A stretch of DNA of 64,000 bases from Oceanispirochaeta sp963676905. Its GTDB lineage: Bacteria > Spirochaetota > Spirochaetia > DSM-2461. Location: positions 1,488,001 through 1,552,000 of the forward strand of contig CAXXVE010000001.1 of the NCBI GenBank assembly GCA_963676905.2, in the 5' to 3' direction. Shown piece by piece: positions 1 through 9,712 of the stretch (position 1 is the stretch's first letter; each line of letters starts with the position of its first letter). Under the pieces are notes generated by a model. It saw only the letters and a list, made by a program, of their open reading frames with translations, had not been told where the DNA came from and ran no database searches. The translations under genes were made by a program, and so were the position numbers.

Positions 1-1902
1 CTGGGAGGCGGTGTCCTTCTGGAAGGCGAATTCAATCTGCCGGGGCTGAAACTCCTCCACTTCGGACCTCAACTGGAATACAGCATCCTTCCGATCAAGT
101 CCGGTGACTCATCTCTCGGTATCTTCAACTTCGGAGCGAATGCCGGAATCCGGCTGACCCCTTTCACCCGGTCGGTCTTGAGAATATGGGCCGGAGGCGG
201 CGGATCCTATGCCTCTTTTGAAGGTACGTCAGCCCTCTTTCCCTATTATCAGGGTGGAACGGATATAAGCTTCCGCCTCTCCCCTTCGATGAACCTTGGA
301 GTCGGTGCCCGGTATATTCAGGGGCAGTCGTCGGCTGGAACAGTCTATCAGACTGTGGGGATCTCCATGGGTGTGGGCTATAACTTCCGCGCTGCCAGAA
401 AGGGTGCCGAGATCCGCTATGATATTAATACTCTTGAAATCTACCCCCTCTACTATACCTGGTACGATGAAAACCCACTGGGTTCTGTTGAGATCAGCAA
501 CCGTGACAGCGAGAAAATTAAAAATATAAGGGCCAGTTTCTATGTTCCCCAGTATATGGAACAGCCCAAATACTCTGACGGAACAATCCTTGCAATGAAA
601 AAGGGAGATTCTGCGGTAATCGATCTTCTGGGGCTCTTTACCAACGATATTTTTGAGATAAACGAAGGGCTCAAGGTGGCTGCCGAGGTAAGAGTGGACT
701 ATGAGTACTTTGGAAAAGAGTATACAGAGTCCATCCCCCTTACAGTTCATATCAACAATAAGAATGCAATGACCTGGGATGATGACCGGAAGGCCGCGTG
801 CTTTGTTACAGCCAACAATCCCCTGGTCTACAGCTACTCCAGAAGCCTTTCAGGCAGAATCCGGAGTGAAGCCGTGGCGGCTCTGGATAAAAACTTCCAG
901 ATTGCCATGGGACTCTTTGAGGCTCTTGGACTCTACGGCATGGGATATGTTGTCGACCCCTCTTCTGCCTATGCGGATCTTTCGGAGGCTACCGAAGTCG
1001 TCGACTACATTCAGTTTCCCCAGCAGACTCTGATCTCCCAGGCCGGAGACTGTGACGACCTTTCTGTCCTCTATGCCTCCATGCTGGAGGCCTCCGGTAT
1101 CCCTTCGGCCTTTATAACCATCCCCGGTCATATCTATGTGGCTTTCAAGCTGGGGCTGGATGAGACTCAGGCAAAAAGAAAGTTTCCGTCCTCCCGTGAT
1201 CTTCTCTTTATTGACGGCCAGGCCTGGCTGCCTGTGGAGGTCACCCTTGTGGGAGACGGTTTCATGCCCTCCTGGCAGACAGGGGCACGGCAGATCAGGG
1301 ATAACAAGGCACAGTACGGATTCTATCCGGTACGGGAAGCATGGGAGGTCTATCCTCCCGCCGAATACGAGACAAGCGGCATTGCCTATCTTCCCAGTCC
1401 CGATGATGTGATGAGCAGACAGAGACAAATTCTAAACCGCTTTTTAAAGCAGGAGATCAATACACAGGTTGCTGCAATCAATGCTGAGATTTCTGATAAG
1501 GGAGCCTCCCATATTCTCTACAACAAAATGGGCGTAGCCTATGCCCGGTATGGTTTTCTTGATGATGCAAGGCAGTGGTTTGAGAGGTCTGTTGCCATGA
1601 AGGAGTTTTACCCCGGCTATATCAATCTGGGAAACATATACTATCTGCAGAAGAATGCATCGGATGCGTCCCGCAGTTACGCACGGGCTCTGGAGCTAAA
1701 GCCTGACAGTGAAAAGGCCCTTGTCGGCCTGGCTATGGTCAGTTCCGAGCTTGAGGACTATGACACCGCCAATACGGCACTGGCCACACTGGCTTCAGTC
1801 AACCCCGAGACTGCCAGAGACATGGCGCACCTCGGTACAACCGGTGGTGCAGTCAGGGCCTCTTCTGCTCAAAACAGGGAGGTTGATGAATGGAGCGAAT
1901 GA
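1..1902 (+). CDS. Surface/periplasmic beta-barrel-like, transglutaminase-like and TPR protein (5' partial)
   Basis: The frame is open from the first base, so the gene begins before the window and 633 residues are visible. The first ~130 residues alternate Gly/aromatic segments typical of outer-membrane barrel strands (for example GVGYNF). The middle has a transglutaminase-like core: Cys in AGDCDDLSVLYASML, His in PGHIYVAF and Asp in FIDGQAW, in the usual order of a Cys-His-Asp triad. The C-terminal ~120 residues contain TPR-like helices (MGVAYARYGFLDDARQWF and the next two repeats). Such proteins in spirochaetes are envelope-associated; I infer a periplasmic peptidase or cross-linking-type domain tethered to a barrel, but the substrate is unknown. 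The stop overlaps the start of the lipoprotein gene that follows, so the two are probably co-translated. Confidence 0.8.
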   Translation: MGGGVLLEGEFNLPGLKLLHFGPQLEYSILPIKSGDSSLGIFNFGANAGIRLTPFTRSVLRIWAGGGGSYASFEGTSALFPYYQGGTDISFRLSPSMNLGVGARYIQGQSSAGTVYQTVGISMGVGYNFRAARKGAEIRYDINTLEIYPLYYTWYDENPLGSVEISNRDSEKIKNIRASFYVPQYMEQPKYSDGTILAMKKGDSAVIDLLGLFTNDIFEINEGLKVAAEVRVDYEYFGKEYTESIPLTVHINNKNAMTWDDDRKAACFVTANNPLVYSYSRSLSGRIRSEAVAALDKNFQIAMGLFEALGLYGMGYVVDPSSAYADLSEATEVVDYIQFPQQTLISQAGDCDDLSVLYASMLEASGIPSAFITIPGHIYVAFKLGLDETQAKRKFPSSRDLLFIDGQAWLPVEVTLVGDGFMPSWQTGARQIRDNKAQYGFYPVREAWEVYPPAEYETSGIAYLPSPDDVMSRQRQILNRFLKQEINTQVAAINAEISDKGASHILYNKMGVAYARYGFLDDARQWFERSVAMKEFYPGYINLGNIYYLQKNASDASRSYARALELKPDSEKALVGLAMVSSELEDYDTANTALATLASVNPETARDMAHLGTTGGAVRASSAQNREVDEWSE

Positions 1903-3581
1903 AAAAAAGGATGATCAGGGGCATCCTCTTAATCCTTCCCCTTCTGTTCTTCTCCTGCCGTGACCCCCTCGCACTCATTGAAACACTTGAGGATGAGGTG
2001 AAGTCAGCCAACAGCCTCTATCTGAGGATTCTGAGTGTGACACCCGAAGCTAACGACACAGACTTCAATCCAGGGAGCGAAATCAGGATTACCTTTGACA
2101 GGGCTGTTGATCTTGAAACTATCAAAAAATATTTTGACATCCAAACCCAGGGGGGGGTGTCCTTCGAAGATGAAGAGGCTGAAAACACGCTCACCTACGA
2201 GTACAACTCAAATACCAATACTCTTACAGTTTCAGCTTTTCCCTATCTGTCCGGTCTTGAGAACTACAAGCTGGTCCTGAAAGAGGGGCTTATCAGCAGA
2301 GACGGAAGCAGGATCAGGGAGTCCGAGACAGTTTATTTCCATACCTCCGATGCCCCCAGGGGCAGTGTCACCCTTGAAGGGGATTATTACACAGCATCAG
2401 CTACTGTCAGTGTGGAAATCAATACAGAAGCTGCCAATTTCTACAGAGTCTCCGATGACTTGTCGGATTTTGATGATGTCAGTTTCGGATGGACCGAGCT
2501 TACATCCCAATCCATGACCATTCCGGGAATCTCCATATCCGGACCTGACGGAGTGAAAACAGTCTATGCTCAATTCCGTGACGGCGCCGTAGGGGATTCA
2601 TCCACAGCAACCAAGTCACCCGTCGAGAGTACAACTGTCTACTACGATACGACACCTCCGGTTGTAACGATAAGCGGCTATACTTCCACCCTCTACTCTA
2701 ATGCTGTCGGGGCCCTCAGATCCATTTCAGGTTCTGCAAATGACGGTACCGGCTCTGGTGTAGAAAGTTATGAATGGTCCTATACCACAACTGCCGGGGA
2801 TTCCCTTACCTTTACAGATGAAGCGAGTCCATCGACCACAGTTTCTGCCGATACTGCGGCAAATGAGGATTACACTCTGATCCTGAGGGCTACAGACAGC
2901 GTCGGCAACACTTCAACGGGCACCCTGACAGGTTCCCGCAAGCCCTTCACTTTTGACAATATTGCCCCTTCTGCACCGACTTTTGTTCTTGCCGAAGGCT
3001 CCTCTATCTATGATGCCACCCCTCTGAGTTCAACCTACCCGGAGACGGATGACAGAACTCCCTATGTTGCAGCCTCGGTGGGATCAGGTGGCACCACCTA
3101 TTTCAGATACAGTCTGGATGGCGGAAGCTGGGTCTATTTTTCCGGAACCAGGCCCTATCAGATGCCGAATACTAAACTCTTTCCAAGCGGAATCCTCTAC
3201 GGCGGGCATACCGTTGCTGTACAGGGACGGGACCTTGCAGGCAACTGGTCAAGCTCTACAAATCTAAGTAATCCACTCGTGGTCTATCCTTCCAGTAAGG
3301 TGCTGATATCACCATCAAGCGGCGGCAGGATCGGAAGCGGAGATCTGGTTTGGTATGATTCGAATTACTACTATCAGATCCGCTTGTGGAACAGTTCCGG
3401 TACCGTATTGATAAATGATGCAGGTGATGGAGCTTACAGAACACGACCTTTCGTTGACTTATCAAAGACTTCAATTCTTCCAAAGACGACTTACTATTGG
3501 AGAATCTCAGTATATGACAAGAGTAAACAACCTGTTTCGGTTCTGCCCGGAGTAAAAAGCTCCTACTCCTTTACTCAGTAG
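1890..3581 (+). CDS. Ig-like-domain lipoprotein
   Basis: 563 residues. The N-terminus has basic residues, a hydrophobic run and a lipobox-like LLFFSC with Cys near residue 23, so it is probably a lipoprotein. Residues ~50-150 resemble bacterial Ig-like domains of the Big_5 type (NPGSEIRITFDRAVD). Further beta-rich repeats follow, with Thr/Ser-rich linkers and 'DTTPPVVTISG' and 'DNIAPSAPTF' junctions typical of tandem Ig-like modules. The C-terminus resembles a fibronectin-like sandwich (TTYYWRISVYD). GGGAGG at 1878-1882 supports the ATG at 1890; an in-frame ATG at 1899 overlaps the preceding stop. Its partner is the upstream barrel/transglutaminase protein. A binding or adhesive surface role is inferred; the ligand is unknown. 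Confidence 0.8.
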   Translation: MERMKKRMIRGILLILPLLFFSCRDPLALIETLEDEVKSANSLYLRILSVTPEANDTDFNPGSEIRITFDRAVDLETIKKYFDIQTQGGVSFEDEEAENTLTYEYNSNTNTLTVSAFPYLSGLENYKLVLKEGLISRDGSRIRESETVYFHTSDAPRGSVTLEGDYYTASATVSVEINTEAANFYRVSDDLSDFDDVSFGWTELTSQSMTIPGISISGPDGVKTVYAQFRDGAVGDSSTATKSPVESTTVYYDTTPPVVTISGYTSTLYSNAVGALRSISGSANDGTGSGVESYEWSYTTTAGDSLTFTDEASPSTTVSADTAANEDYTLILRATDSVGNTSTGTLTGSRKPFTFDNIAPSAPTFVLAEGSSIYDATPLSSTYPETDDRTPYVAASVGSGGTTYFRYSLDGGSWVYFSGTRPYQMPNTKLFPSGILYGGHTVAVQGRDLAGNWSSSTNLSNPLVVYPSSKVLISPSSGGRIGSGDLVWYDSNYYYQIRLWNSSGTVLINDAGDGAYRTRPFVDLSKTSILPKTTYYWRISVYDKSKQPVSVLPGVKSSYSFTQ

Positions 3582-3587
3582 TCATCC

Positions 3588-3617
3588 GGGGGAGTCTTAG
3601 ATGAGACTCCCCCTTTT
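3588..3617 (+). terminator. Rho-independent terminator
   Basis: Perfect 10-bp stem GGGGGAGTCT / AGACTCCCCC with a 6-nt loop, followed by TTTTAT. It lies 7 bases after the lipoprotein stop and ends the first operon. Confidence 0.9.
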
Positions 3618-3679
3618 ATCCCTTCCAGTCATCCCTTATCTGCACTAAAATAAATACATATTTACTCAGGGAGTACCAA

Positions 3680-4549
3680 ATGTCACTGAATCAAGGGACC
3701 ATGAAACGTCTGCTCAAAGAGCAGCAGGACGAATGCAACGCCCATATTCTATACAGCAGAATGTCGGATATTATAAAAGATGAGCACAACAAGAAGACCC
3801 TCCGTCTGATGGCCGGAGACGAGCAGAAGCACTACCGCAGGCTTAAGAGTGTTACAGGAAAAGAGCTGAAGCCCCAGAGAATTAAAATATGGCTCCACCT
3901 CTGGTTTGTCAGAATCTTCGGAATTACCTTCGGAATCAAGCTTCTTGAGAAGGGGGAGAGTCAGGCCATTGAGAATTACGGTGCCGAAGACAAGTCTCTG
4001 GAGTTTATGGATGAGATCGTAAAAGACGAGGAACGCCATGAACAGGAACTCATCGATATGCTTGATGAGGAGAGGCTTAAGTATGTGGGTTCTATTGTGC
4101 TGGGACTCAACGATGCCCTTGTAGAACTCACCGGTGCCCTTACAGGCTATACAATTGCCTTCCAGAACACAGATCTAATAGGGCTTACCGGACTGATCAC
4201 AGGTATCAGTGCATCCTTCTCCATGGCTGCCAGCGAGTATCTTTCAACCCGTCATGAGGGCGGCGATGATGCATTTAAATCATCAATTTACACCGGCGTC
4301 GCCTACATATTCACTGTGATCTTCCTGGTCGTGCCGTTTTTTATCTTCACCAATCCCTTTGTCTGTCTGGCGGTTACTCTTGCAGTCGCCGTACTTATCA
4401 TCTTTGCCTTCAACTTCTATATCTCCGTTGCCAAGGACTATATATTCCGCCGCCGGTTTCTGGAGATGGCGGGTATTTCCCTCGGAATTGCTGCAATCTC
4501 ATTTTTCATCGGAGTGCTTGTAAAGAAATTTATTGGAATTGAGATATAA
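3680..4549 (+). CDS. Ferritin-like/VIT1 (CCC1) iron-manganese transporter, MbfA-like
   Basis: 289 residues in two parts. Residues ~1-135 form a rubrerythrin/ferritin-like four-helix domain with diiron-type ligands: E18, E48xxH51 and E117xxH120. Residues ~136-289 are a VIT1/CCC1 membrane domain (GLNDALVELTGALTGY; SMAASEYLSTR) with about five hydrophobic segments. Proteins of this architecture (MbfA/Erv) are membrane-bound ferritins that export or sequester iron and protect against peroxide. The start follows CAGGGAG with normal spacing. It stands alone between two terminator-bounded units. The family call is confident; metal and direction of transport are inferred. Confidence 0.88.
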   Translation: MSLNQGTMKRLLKEQQDECNAHILYSRMSDIIKDEHNKKTLRLMAGDEQKHYRRLKSVTGKELKPQRIKIWLHLWFVRIFGITFGIKLLEKGESQAIENYGAEDKSLEFMDEIVKDEERHEQELIDMLDEERLKYVGSIVLGLNDALVELTGALTGYTIAFQNTDLIGLTGLITGISASFSMAASEYLSTRHEGGDDAFKSSIYTGVAYIFTVIFLVVPFFIFTNPFVCLAVTLAVAVLIIFAFNFYISVAKDYIFRRRFLEMAGISLGIAAISFFIGVLVKKFIGIEI

Positions 4550-4711
4550 TGTCTGAGGATGAAAGATCCTGTTCTGTCTGCCTTAAATGGAGTCCCTCAA
4601 CATCTCCTTCAGGCAATACTCAAACGAACTACATACAAAGTCGTTAATGAACGCTTAACTTTTACATCTTAATTTCCAATAATGGATCTAATTTCATTCA
4701 TAGGAGTTTGT

Positions 4712-5374
4712 ATGAAGCGTATCTTGTTTATAATAACCGCAATTCTATTTGCCGGCTGTACCACTTTTTCTCAGGAACAGCTGGACCGTCTGGAAAACAG
4801 TATTGAACTTCAGAACAGGAATCTCTCCCGCCTGGAAGAGGATATAAACCGTCTGGAGCTTATAGAGATAGCTGAACCGGAAAAAGAAATAATAATTGAG
4901 CGCGTTGAAGTTCCTTCAGAAGCAACAATTATTCAATACTCCCTTGATGGAAAGATCGTTGTAGGGGGACGGGAACATATTCACCTTGATCCTCCGGGGC
5001 TCTGGATGAATGGCAGGATCGATACCGGGGCCACTACATCCTCAATTCATGGTTCTGATATCACTATCTTTGAAAGGGATGGAGCCAAATGGGTCAGTTT
5101 CAATCTGGACCATGATGGAACCGAGCGTATAATCGAACGGCCTGTCGTCCGGATAAGAAGAGTTCTCCAGTCAAGCAGTTCCACTGCTAACCAGAGGCCT
5201 TCAGTCAATCTTTTTGTCAAGATTGGAGGCGTCAGTACGGAAGCCGAATTTACAGTCATTGACAGAAGCCATATGACCTATCCGGTTCTGATAGGCCGCA
5301 ATATTATGAAAGATCTTCTTGTGGTTGATGTAGCCCATGATTATCTCCATGACATGGATAAAGAGGACGAATAA
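4712..5374 (+). CDS. Retropepsin-like lipoprotein of the RimK-associated 'zinc protease' family
   Basis: About 220 residues from ATG 4712, chosen because AGGAG lies 5 bases upstream and because it gives a clean lipoprotein signal ending in LFAGC (Cys16). Residues ~20-50 form a short coiled coil. Residues ~80-215 carry the PF05618 (DUF785, RimB-like) fold: D104-T-G-A catalytic-aspartate motif in GRIDTGATTS and the conserved VLIGRNIM near the end. The family is a single-chain aspartic protease related to retropepsins, despite the older zinc-protease name. It is usually encoded next to a 7TM transglutaminase-like protein and a RimK-like ATP-grasp ligase, exactly as here. A longer start at 4682 has no ribosome site. 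Confidence 0.85.
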   Translation: MKRILFIITAILFAGCTTFSQEQLDRLENSIELQNRNLSRLEEDINRLELIEIAEPEKEIIIERVEVPSEATIIQYSLDGKIVVGGREHIHLDPPGLWMNGRIDTGATTSSIHGSDITIFERDGAKWVSFNLDHDGTERIIERPVVRIRRVLQSSSSTANQRPSVNLFVKIGGVSTEAEFTVIDRSHMTYPVLIGRNIMKDLLVVDVAHDYLHDMDKEDE

Positions 5375-5393
5375 AAAAAAGAGATACCTCTAA

Positions 5394-6900
5394 AATAGTA
5401 TTCTTGTTATTATTCTGCTTGCTGTTGGAATATCCTCTCTTTTCTACCGTCACTATGTGGACCATCAGCCCTGGTTGCCTGGGGAGACAGCTTCTGTATG
5501 GAATATTGAGGGGCAAATTGAGTTTGATGCCCTCGCCACCACCCCCCAGACTGTGCGTCTGGCCCTTCCTTCTGATCAGGACGGGTACAAGGTCCTCGAC
5601 CAGTCTACCGCCTCTTCAGGTTACGGCCTTTCATATATAACAGGTTCAAGAAACGATCCCATGGCTGAATGGAGCAAGCGGGAAGCTGCGGGACGCCAGA
5701 CTCTCTATTACAAAGTCAGAGTGGCAGCTCTGCCCGATTTCAAAGCTGAAACTGAAGATTATCCCCCTGCGGTTCCCCGTCTTTCTTGGAAAGTCGCCGA
5801 GGCTGCAGCTGCCAGTGCTCTGCATCAAAAGGTATTCAGCAGTAGTTCCAATCATGAAACCTATGTTCGGGAGCTGGCCAAGGTTTTCAGCGCATCATCC
5901 GGTACCGATCAGAACCTGCAGCTCCTCCGCTCCTACTACAGTGATGATGCTGTTCTCTTTACACGCCTTGTCAATCAGGGGGATATTCCTGCTCATCTCG
6001 TGAACGGGCTCTTCCTTGAGGACGGACGGAGACGGCAGAGCATGGTGAACTTCCTTAAAATCTACCTGGAGGACGGTTCGGTCCAATACTATGACATGTC
6101 CAGCTTCCGGGAGGGCCTGCCTGAGAACTTTATTATATGGAACGACTACAGCGTCAACTCTCTTGATGTTTACGGTGGAAGGGATTCAACTGTAAGTTTT
6201 TCAATGATGCGGCAGAGAACCCAGATCGCCGATATCTTCCGTCCCGAAGAGACGGACCTGACTCTTCTGAGTTTCTCAATCTGCGAACTGCCCCTGGCGG
6301 AGCAATCCATATTCAGGACCATGCTTCTGATTCCCCTGGGAGTTCTTGTGGTTGTCATTTTAAGAATCCTCGTGGGTGTCAGAACCTCTGGAACATTTAT
6401 GCCTGTCCTTCTGGCAATGGCTTTTGTGGAAACCAGTCTGATCACCGGGCTTCCTTCTTGTAATAGGGACGGGTCTTGTCATACGGTCCTATCTCTCCAG
6501 GTTGAACCTCCTGCTGGTTGCCAGAATCTCGGCGGTAATTATCACAGTCATCTGCATCATCACAATTTTTACCGTAGGCTCCTTCAAGATGGGCCTCACC
6601 GAGGGGCTTAAGATAACCTACTTTCCCATTATCATTCTTTCCTGGACCATTGAACGAATGTCCATTCTCTGGGAAGAGGAGGGGGCAAAAGAGGTCGTTG
6701 TTCAGGGAGGAAGCAGCCTCCTTGTGGCGGTACTCGTCTTCCTTGTTATCAACAGTACTGTAATCCGCTATCTGGTTTTCAACTTCCTGGGACTCCAGTT
6801 GATTATTATGGCCGTGACTCTTCTTCTCGGCAGCTACACAGGCTATAGGCTTTCAGAGCTGCGCCGCTTCAGCCCTCTTGTCGGAGAAGATGAACTATGA
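5394..6900 (+). pseudogene. Inactive-transglutaminase/7-TM protein, frameshifted
   Basis: Two reading frames together make one protein of the 'inactive transglutaminase fused to 7 TM helices' family (PF14400/PF14402). The first runs to about 6450 (LPGETASVWNIEG ... ILVGVRTSGTFMP); the second continues from about 6450 (FLLVIGTGLVIRSY ... LSELRRFSPLVGEDEL) to the stop at 6900. The switch corresponds to one extra base, or two missing, near GGGCTTCCTTCTTG at 6448-6461. Left alone, the first frame adds a nonsense tail and stops at 6611. The 5' end is also odd: the frame opens after TAA at 5391-5393, encodes a signal-anchor helix (LVIILLAVGISSLFY), and has no ATG, GTG or TTG before that helix; GTG 5457 would remove it. 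Either a decayed gene or assembly error. Confidence 0.8.
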
Positions 6901-7834
6901 GACTAACCTTGCCTTCAGCCCTGAAACAGCGGGGGATTATGGGGATGAATATGCGTAACGGCCACTACATCGGCAGGTACAACAGCCGCAGGCTCTACCC
7001 CCTTGTGGATGATAAGCTTAAAACCAAGGAGATTGCCCTGAAAGCGGGCATCACCGTGCCCGATCTGATCGCCGTCATCAACGGCAACTATCAGCTCAAA
7101 AGCCTTGAACAGAAGCTGCAGGGCCATCAGGGGGTTGCCATGAAGCCTGTAAAGGTTCCGGGGGCAAGGGAATCCTCGTTATAACAAGACGGGAAGGGGA
7201 CCTGTTCTTCAAACCTTCGGGTGAGTCTCTTTCCATCAAAGATATGAGGCGCCACTGCTCCAATATTATGGCAGGTCTCTACTCTCTGGGAGGCAAACCG
7301 GATACAGCTATCGTCGAATCACTGATTCAGCCGGATGATGTTTTCAGTGACTTCTCTTATGAAGGAGTCCCTGACATCAGGGTTATTATTTTCAAGGGAT
7401 TTCCTGTTATGGCCATGATGAGGCTTTCTACCGCCGAGTCCGACGGCAAGGCCAACCTCCATCAGGGCGCGGTAGGAGTCGGTCTGGATATCGCCACCGG
7501 AAGGGCTCTGAGAGCAGTGCAGCATGGGATGCCTGTTAATGAACATCCCGATACCAAAGTTGCATTGAGCAAGTTGGAAGTTCCCCAGTGGAGGACGCTT
7601 CTTGAACTTGCTTCAGGCTGTTACGAGATGACCGGACTTGGTTATCTCGGGGCTGATATGGTTCTGGACAGGGAGAGGGGCCCCCTTCTCCTTGAGCTGA
7701 ATGCCCGTCCCGGACTGGCAATTCAGGTTGCAAACGGCCGAGGACTGGTGGACAGGCTTCGTTCTGTGGAGTCACTGGGGGAGAAAAGCTTCTCGATCTC
7801 CGAAAAAATAGATTTCTGTGCCCGTTTGAACTAA
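6897..7834 (+). pseudogene. RimK-like ATP-grasp alpha-L-glutamate ligase-like protein, frameshifted
   Basis: The start overlaps the stop of the 7-TM gene by four bases. The first frame (to ~7150) gives GIMGMNMRNGHYIGRYNSR ... HQGVAMKP; the continuation is in another frame, KGSGGKGILVITRR onward to 7834, including LGADMVLDRERGPLLLELNARPGL, the ATP-grasp metal-binding segment. The join needs one missing base near CCTGTAAAGG at 7148-7157; otherwise translation stops at 7184. The product matches the alpha-L-glutamate ligase-like family linked to the preceding protease and 7-TM genes, thought to make amino-acid or peptide ligations on an unknown target. This is the second frameshift in one operon. 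Confidence 0.82.
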
Positions 7835-7902
7835 TGTTTTTTCAAACTTGAATAATTAGCAAAAAATGATTTTAATGTGTATACTTCCTTGTGTTATGCA
7901 GT

Positions 7903-7936
7903 CACTTGAAAGGCCTTGAAAGAGGCTTGGAAAGTG
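7903..7936 (+). promoter_or_regulatory. Structured leader hairpin before diguanylate cyclase
   Basis: CACTT (7903-7907) pairs with AAGTG (7932-7936), and inside it GCCT (7913-7916) pairs with AGGC (7923-7926). A TATACT box at 7880-7885 would start transcription just upstream. The start codon is ~65 bases further on. No c-di-GMP riboswitch consensus is visible. Possible leader regulation only. Confidence 0.25.
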
Positions 7937-8001
7937 AATAGTGCACGGCGGTTTACTTTGAGACGATCTTTGCAGTTACTAATTAAAAAGAGAGAAAATT
8001 C

Positions 8002-9603
8002 TTGTTCTTTACTGAAATCTCTGTCGTCTGGGCACTGCTGATTGTAGCATCTGCGGTTTTCGCCCTCTATCTATCCGCATACTCACTTTTTCGAAGGCAG
8101 GTATCCGGAGCTATCGAATTCTCTCTGTTTATGCTTACAGTAGCCATGTACAGTATCGGCTATGCCTTTGAAATGAATGCCGTTACTCTTGAGAGGATAA
8201 TCGATTTCCTGAGGTTTCAGTTTCTCTTTTCAAGCTTTACGGCCCCTGTTTTTCTTCTCTTCGTTCTGAGATTTATAATACAGGGCAAGCTTCCCGGACC
8301 TCTATACGCTCTTCTTTTTCTGATTCCTGTGACCATTGCAGTGATGGGGCTGACCATCGATTCCCATAAGCTTCTCTACAGAAGCTATACTCTTGTGGAG
8401 GGGGAGTACTTTCCTTTGATCAAGTATGAGGGAGGTCCCTGGTATATTGTTCAGCAGATCTATCTGATCGGAACCTCTATCATCGCGGAGATCCTGCTGC
8501 TGATCCATATCTTTAAAGTGCACGGAAAGGTTCAAAAGCAGACCATCCTGATTCTGATTGCAAGCGTTCTTCCCACTGTTAATGCCATGATACAGCCGGA
8601 ACGGACTGCACACTCCTATATGGATCTGCAGCCATTTGTAATGGTGTTGATGGGAATCCTCCTCAGTATCGCCCTGTTCCGGTTTCAGATGCTTGATCTT
8701 GTCCGTGCTGCAAGATGGATGGCTGTGGACAGCATTCACGACTACCTTGTCATACTGGACAGGGACAGGATTGTGCAGGACATCAACCATGCCGGAAGGA
8801 ATTCGAGGCTTCTGAATGAGCTGAAGATCGGTTCCTTCTTCTTTTCAGACTGTGAATTTTCAAGATTTGTTGAAGAGGGTGGATTTCTCGATTATACAGG
8901 TGAACATAAGAATGTTCAGAGGTTTGACTGGAAGGATAAATCCTATAAGTTTACAATTTCCAAGGTCTTTGACTGGAAAGGGGATGTTACCGGATATGCA
9001 CTTCTTATAAATGAGAATACCGAACTGGTTCAGCTCCTTGATGAACTGGAACGGCAGGCAATCTATGACGAATTGACTTCCATGTTCAACCGGAGACAGC
9101 TAATCAATCTTGCTGACAGGGAAATTGAAATTGCAAGAAGGGATGAGTCCTCCCTGGGCATCATTATTTTCGATCTGGATCACTTCAAGAATATTAATGA
9201 CAGCTTTGGTCACCTTGCAGGAGACGAGGTTCTTAGAGCCGTTTCGGGCTGTATCAAAGAGAAGCTGAGGCCTTCGGAAATCTCAGGCAGATACGGGGGG
9301 GAAGAGTTCTGCATCATCTGTCCCCATTCCGACGGACAGGAGACACTTGCCATTGCAGAAAGGCTGAGGGTTTCAATTGGAAAGATCAGAGTGGATATCG
9401 GCGGCCGGAACGTAGGGATTACAGCCAGTTTCGGAGTCTACTCAGTCAGTGACCTTCGAAATACAGGGACTGAAGATCTGCTTAAAAATGCCGATCTGGC
9501 CCTCTATCATGCCAAGGAGAACGGGAGGAACCAGTCGGTTCTCTGGACAGATGATATTGCCTCACCCGATTCCGAGAATATGCCGAAGCAGGCTCTTCTC
9601 TAA
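8002..9603 (+). CDS. Diguanylate cyclase with 7-TM sensor and PAS-like domain
   Basis: 533 residues from TTG 8002. The N-terminal ~225 residues contain about seven hydrophobic segments like the histidine-kinase 7TM sensor module. A PAS-like region follows (DYLVILDRDRIVQDINHAG), then a GGDEF domain with GGEEF in GRYGGEEFCII and the metal motif DLDHFKNIND. It should make c-di-GMP from two GTP. The inhibitory site before GGEEF reads RPSE rather than RxxD, so product inhibition may be weak. The signal sensed is unknown. It forms a tandem pair with the next cyclase, 109 bases downstream. Confidence 0.85.
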   Translation: MFFTEISVVWALLIVASAVFALYLSAYSLFRRQVSGAIEFSLFMLTVAMYSIGYAFEMNAVTLERIIDFLRFQFLFSSFTAPVFLLFVLRFIIQGKLPGPLYALLFLIPVTIAVMGLTIDSHKLLYRSYTLVEGEYFPLIKYEGGPWYIVQQIYLIGTSIIAEILLLIHIFKVHGKVQKQTILILIASVLPTVNAMIQPERTAHSYMDLQPFVMVLMGILLSIALFRFQMLDLVRAARWMAVDSIHDYLVILDRDRIVQDINHAGRNSRLLNELKIGSFFFSDCEFSRFVEEGGFLDYTGEHKNVQRFDWKDKSYKFTISKVFDWKGDVTGYALLINENTELVQLLDELERQAIYDELTSMFNRRQLINLADREIEIARRDESSLGIIIFDLDHFKNINDSFGHLAGDEVLRAVSGCIKEKLRPSEISGRYGGEEFCIICPHSDGQETLAIAERLRVSIGKIRVDIGGRNVGITASFGVYSVSDLRNTGTEDLLKNADLALYHAKENGRNQSVLWTDDIASPDSENMPKQALL

Positions 9604-9712
9604 CCAGTAATCAATATAAGTGAACATCAGGCAGGGGTCCGTGAATTTGATAAAAATGGACAGCTTGCTTATTTTTATAAATGCTATTAAATATCAACTT
9701 TAGGAGCAGTTA

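Noticed and set aside
7861..8001. Possible c-di-GMP riboswitch before the diguanylate cyclase
   Set aside because: None of the GEMM-type conserved loop sequences is visible; only a generic hairpin remains.
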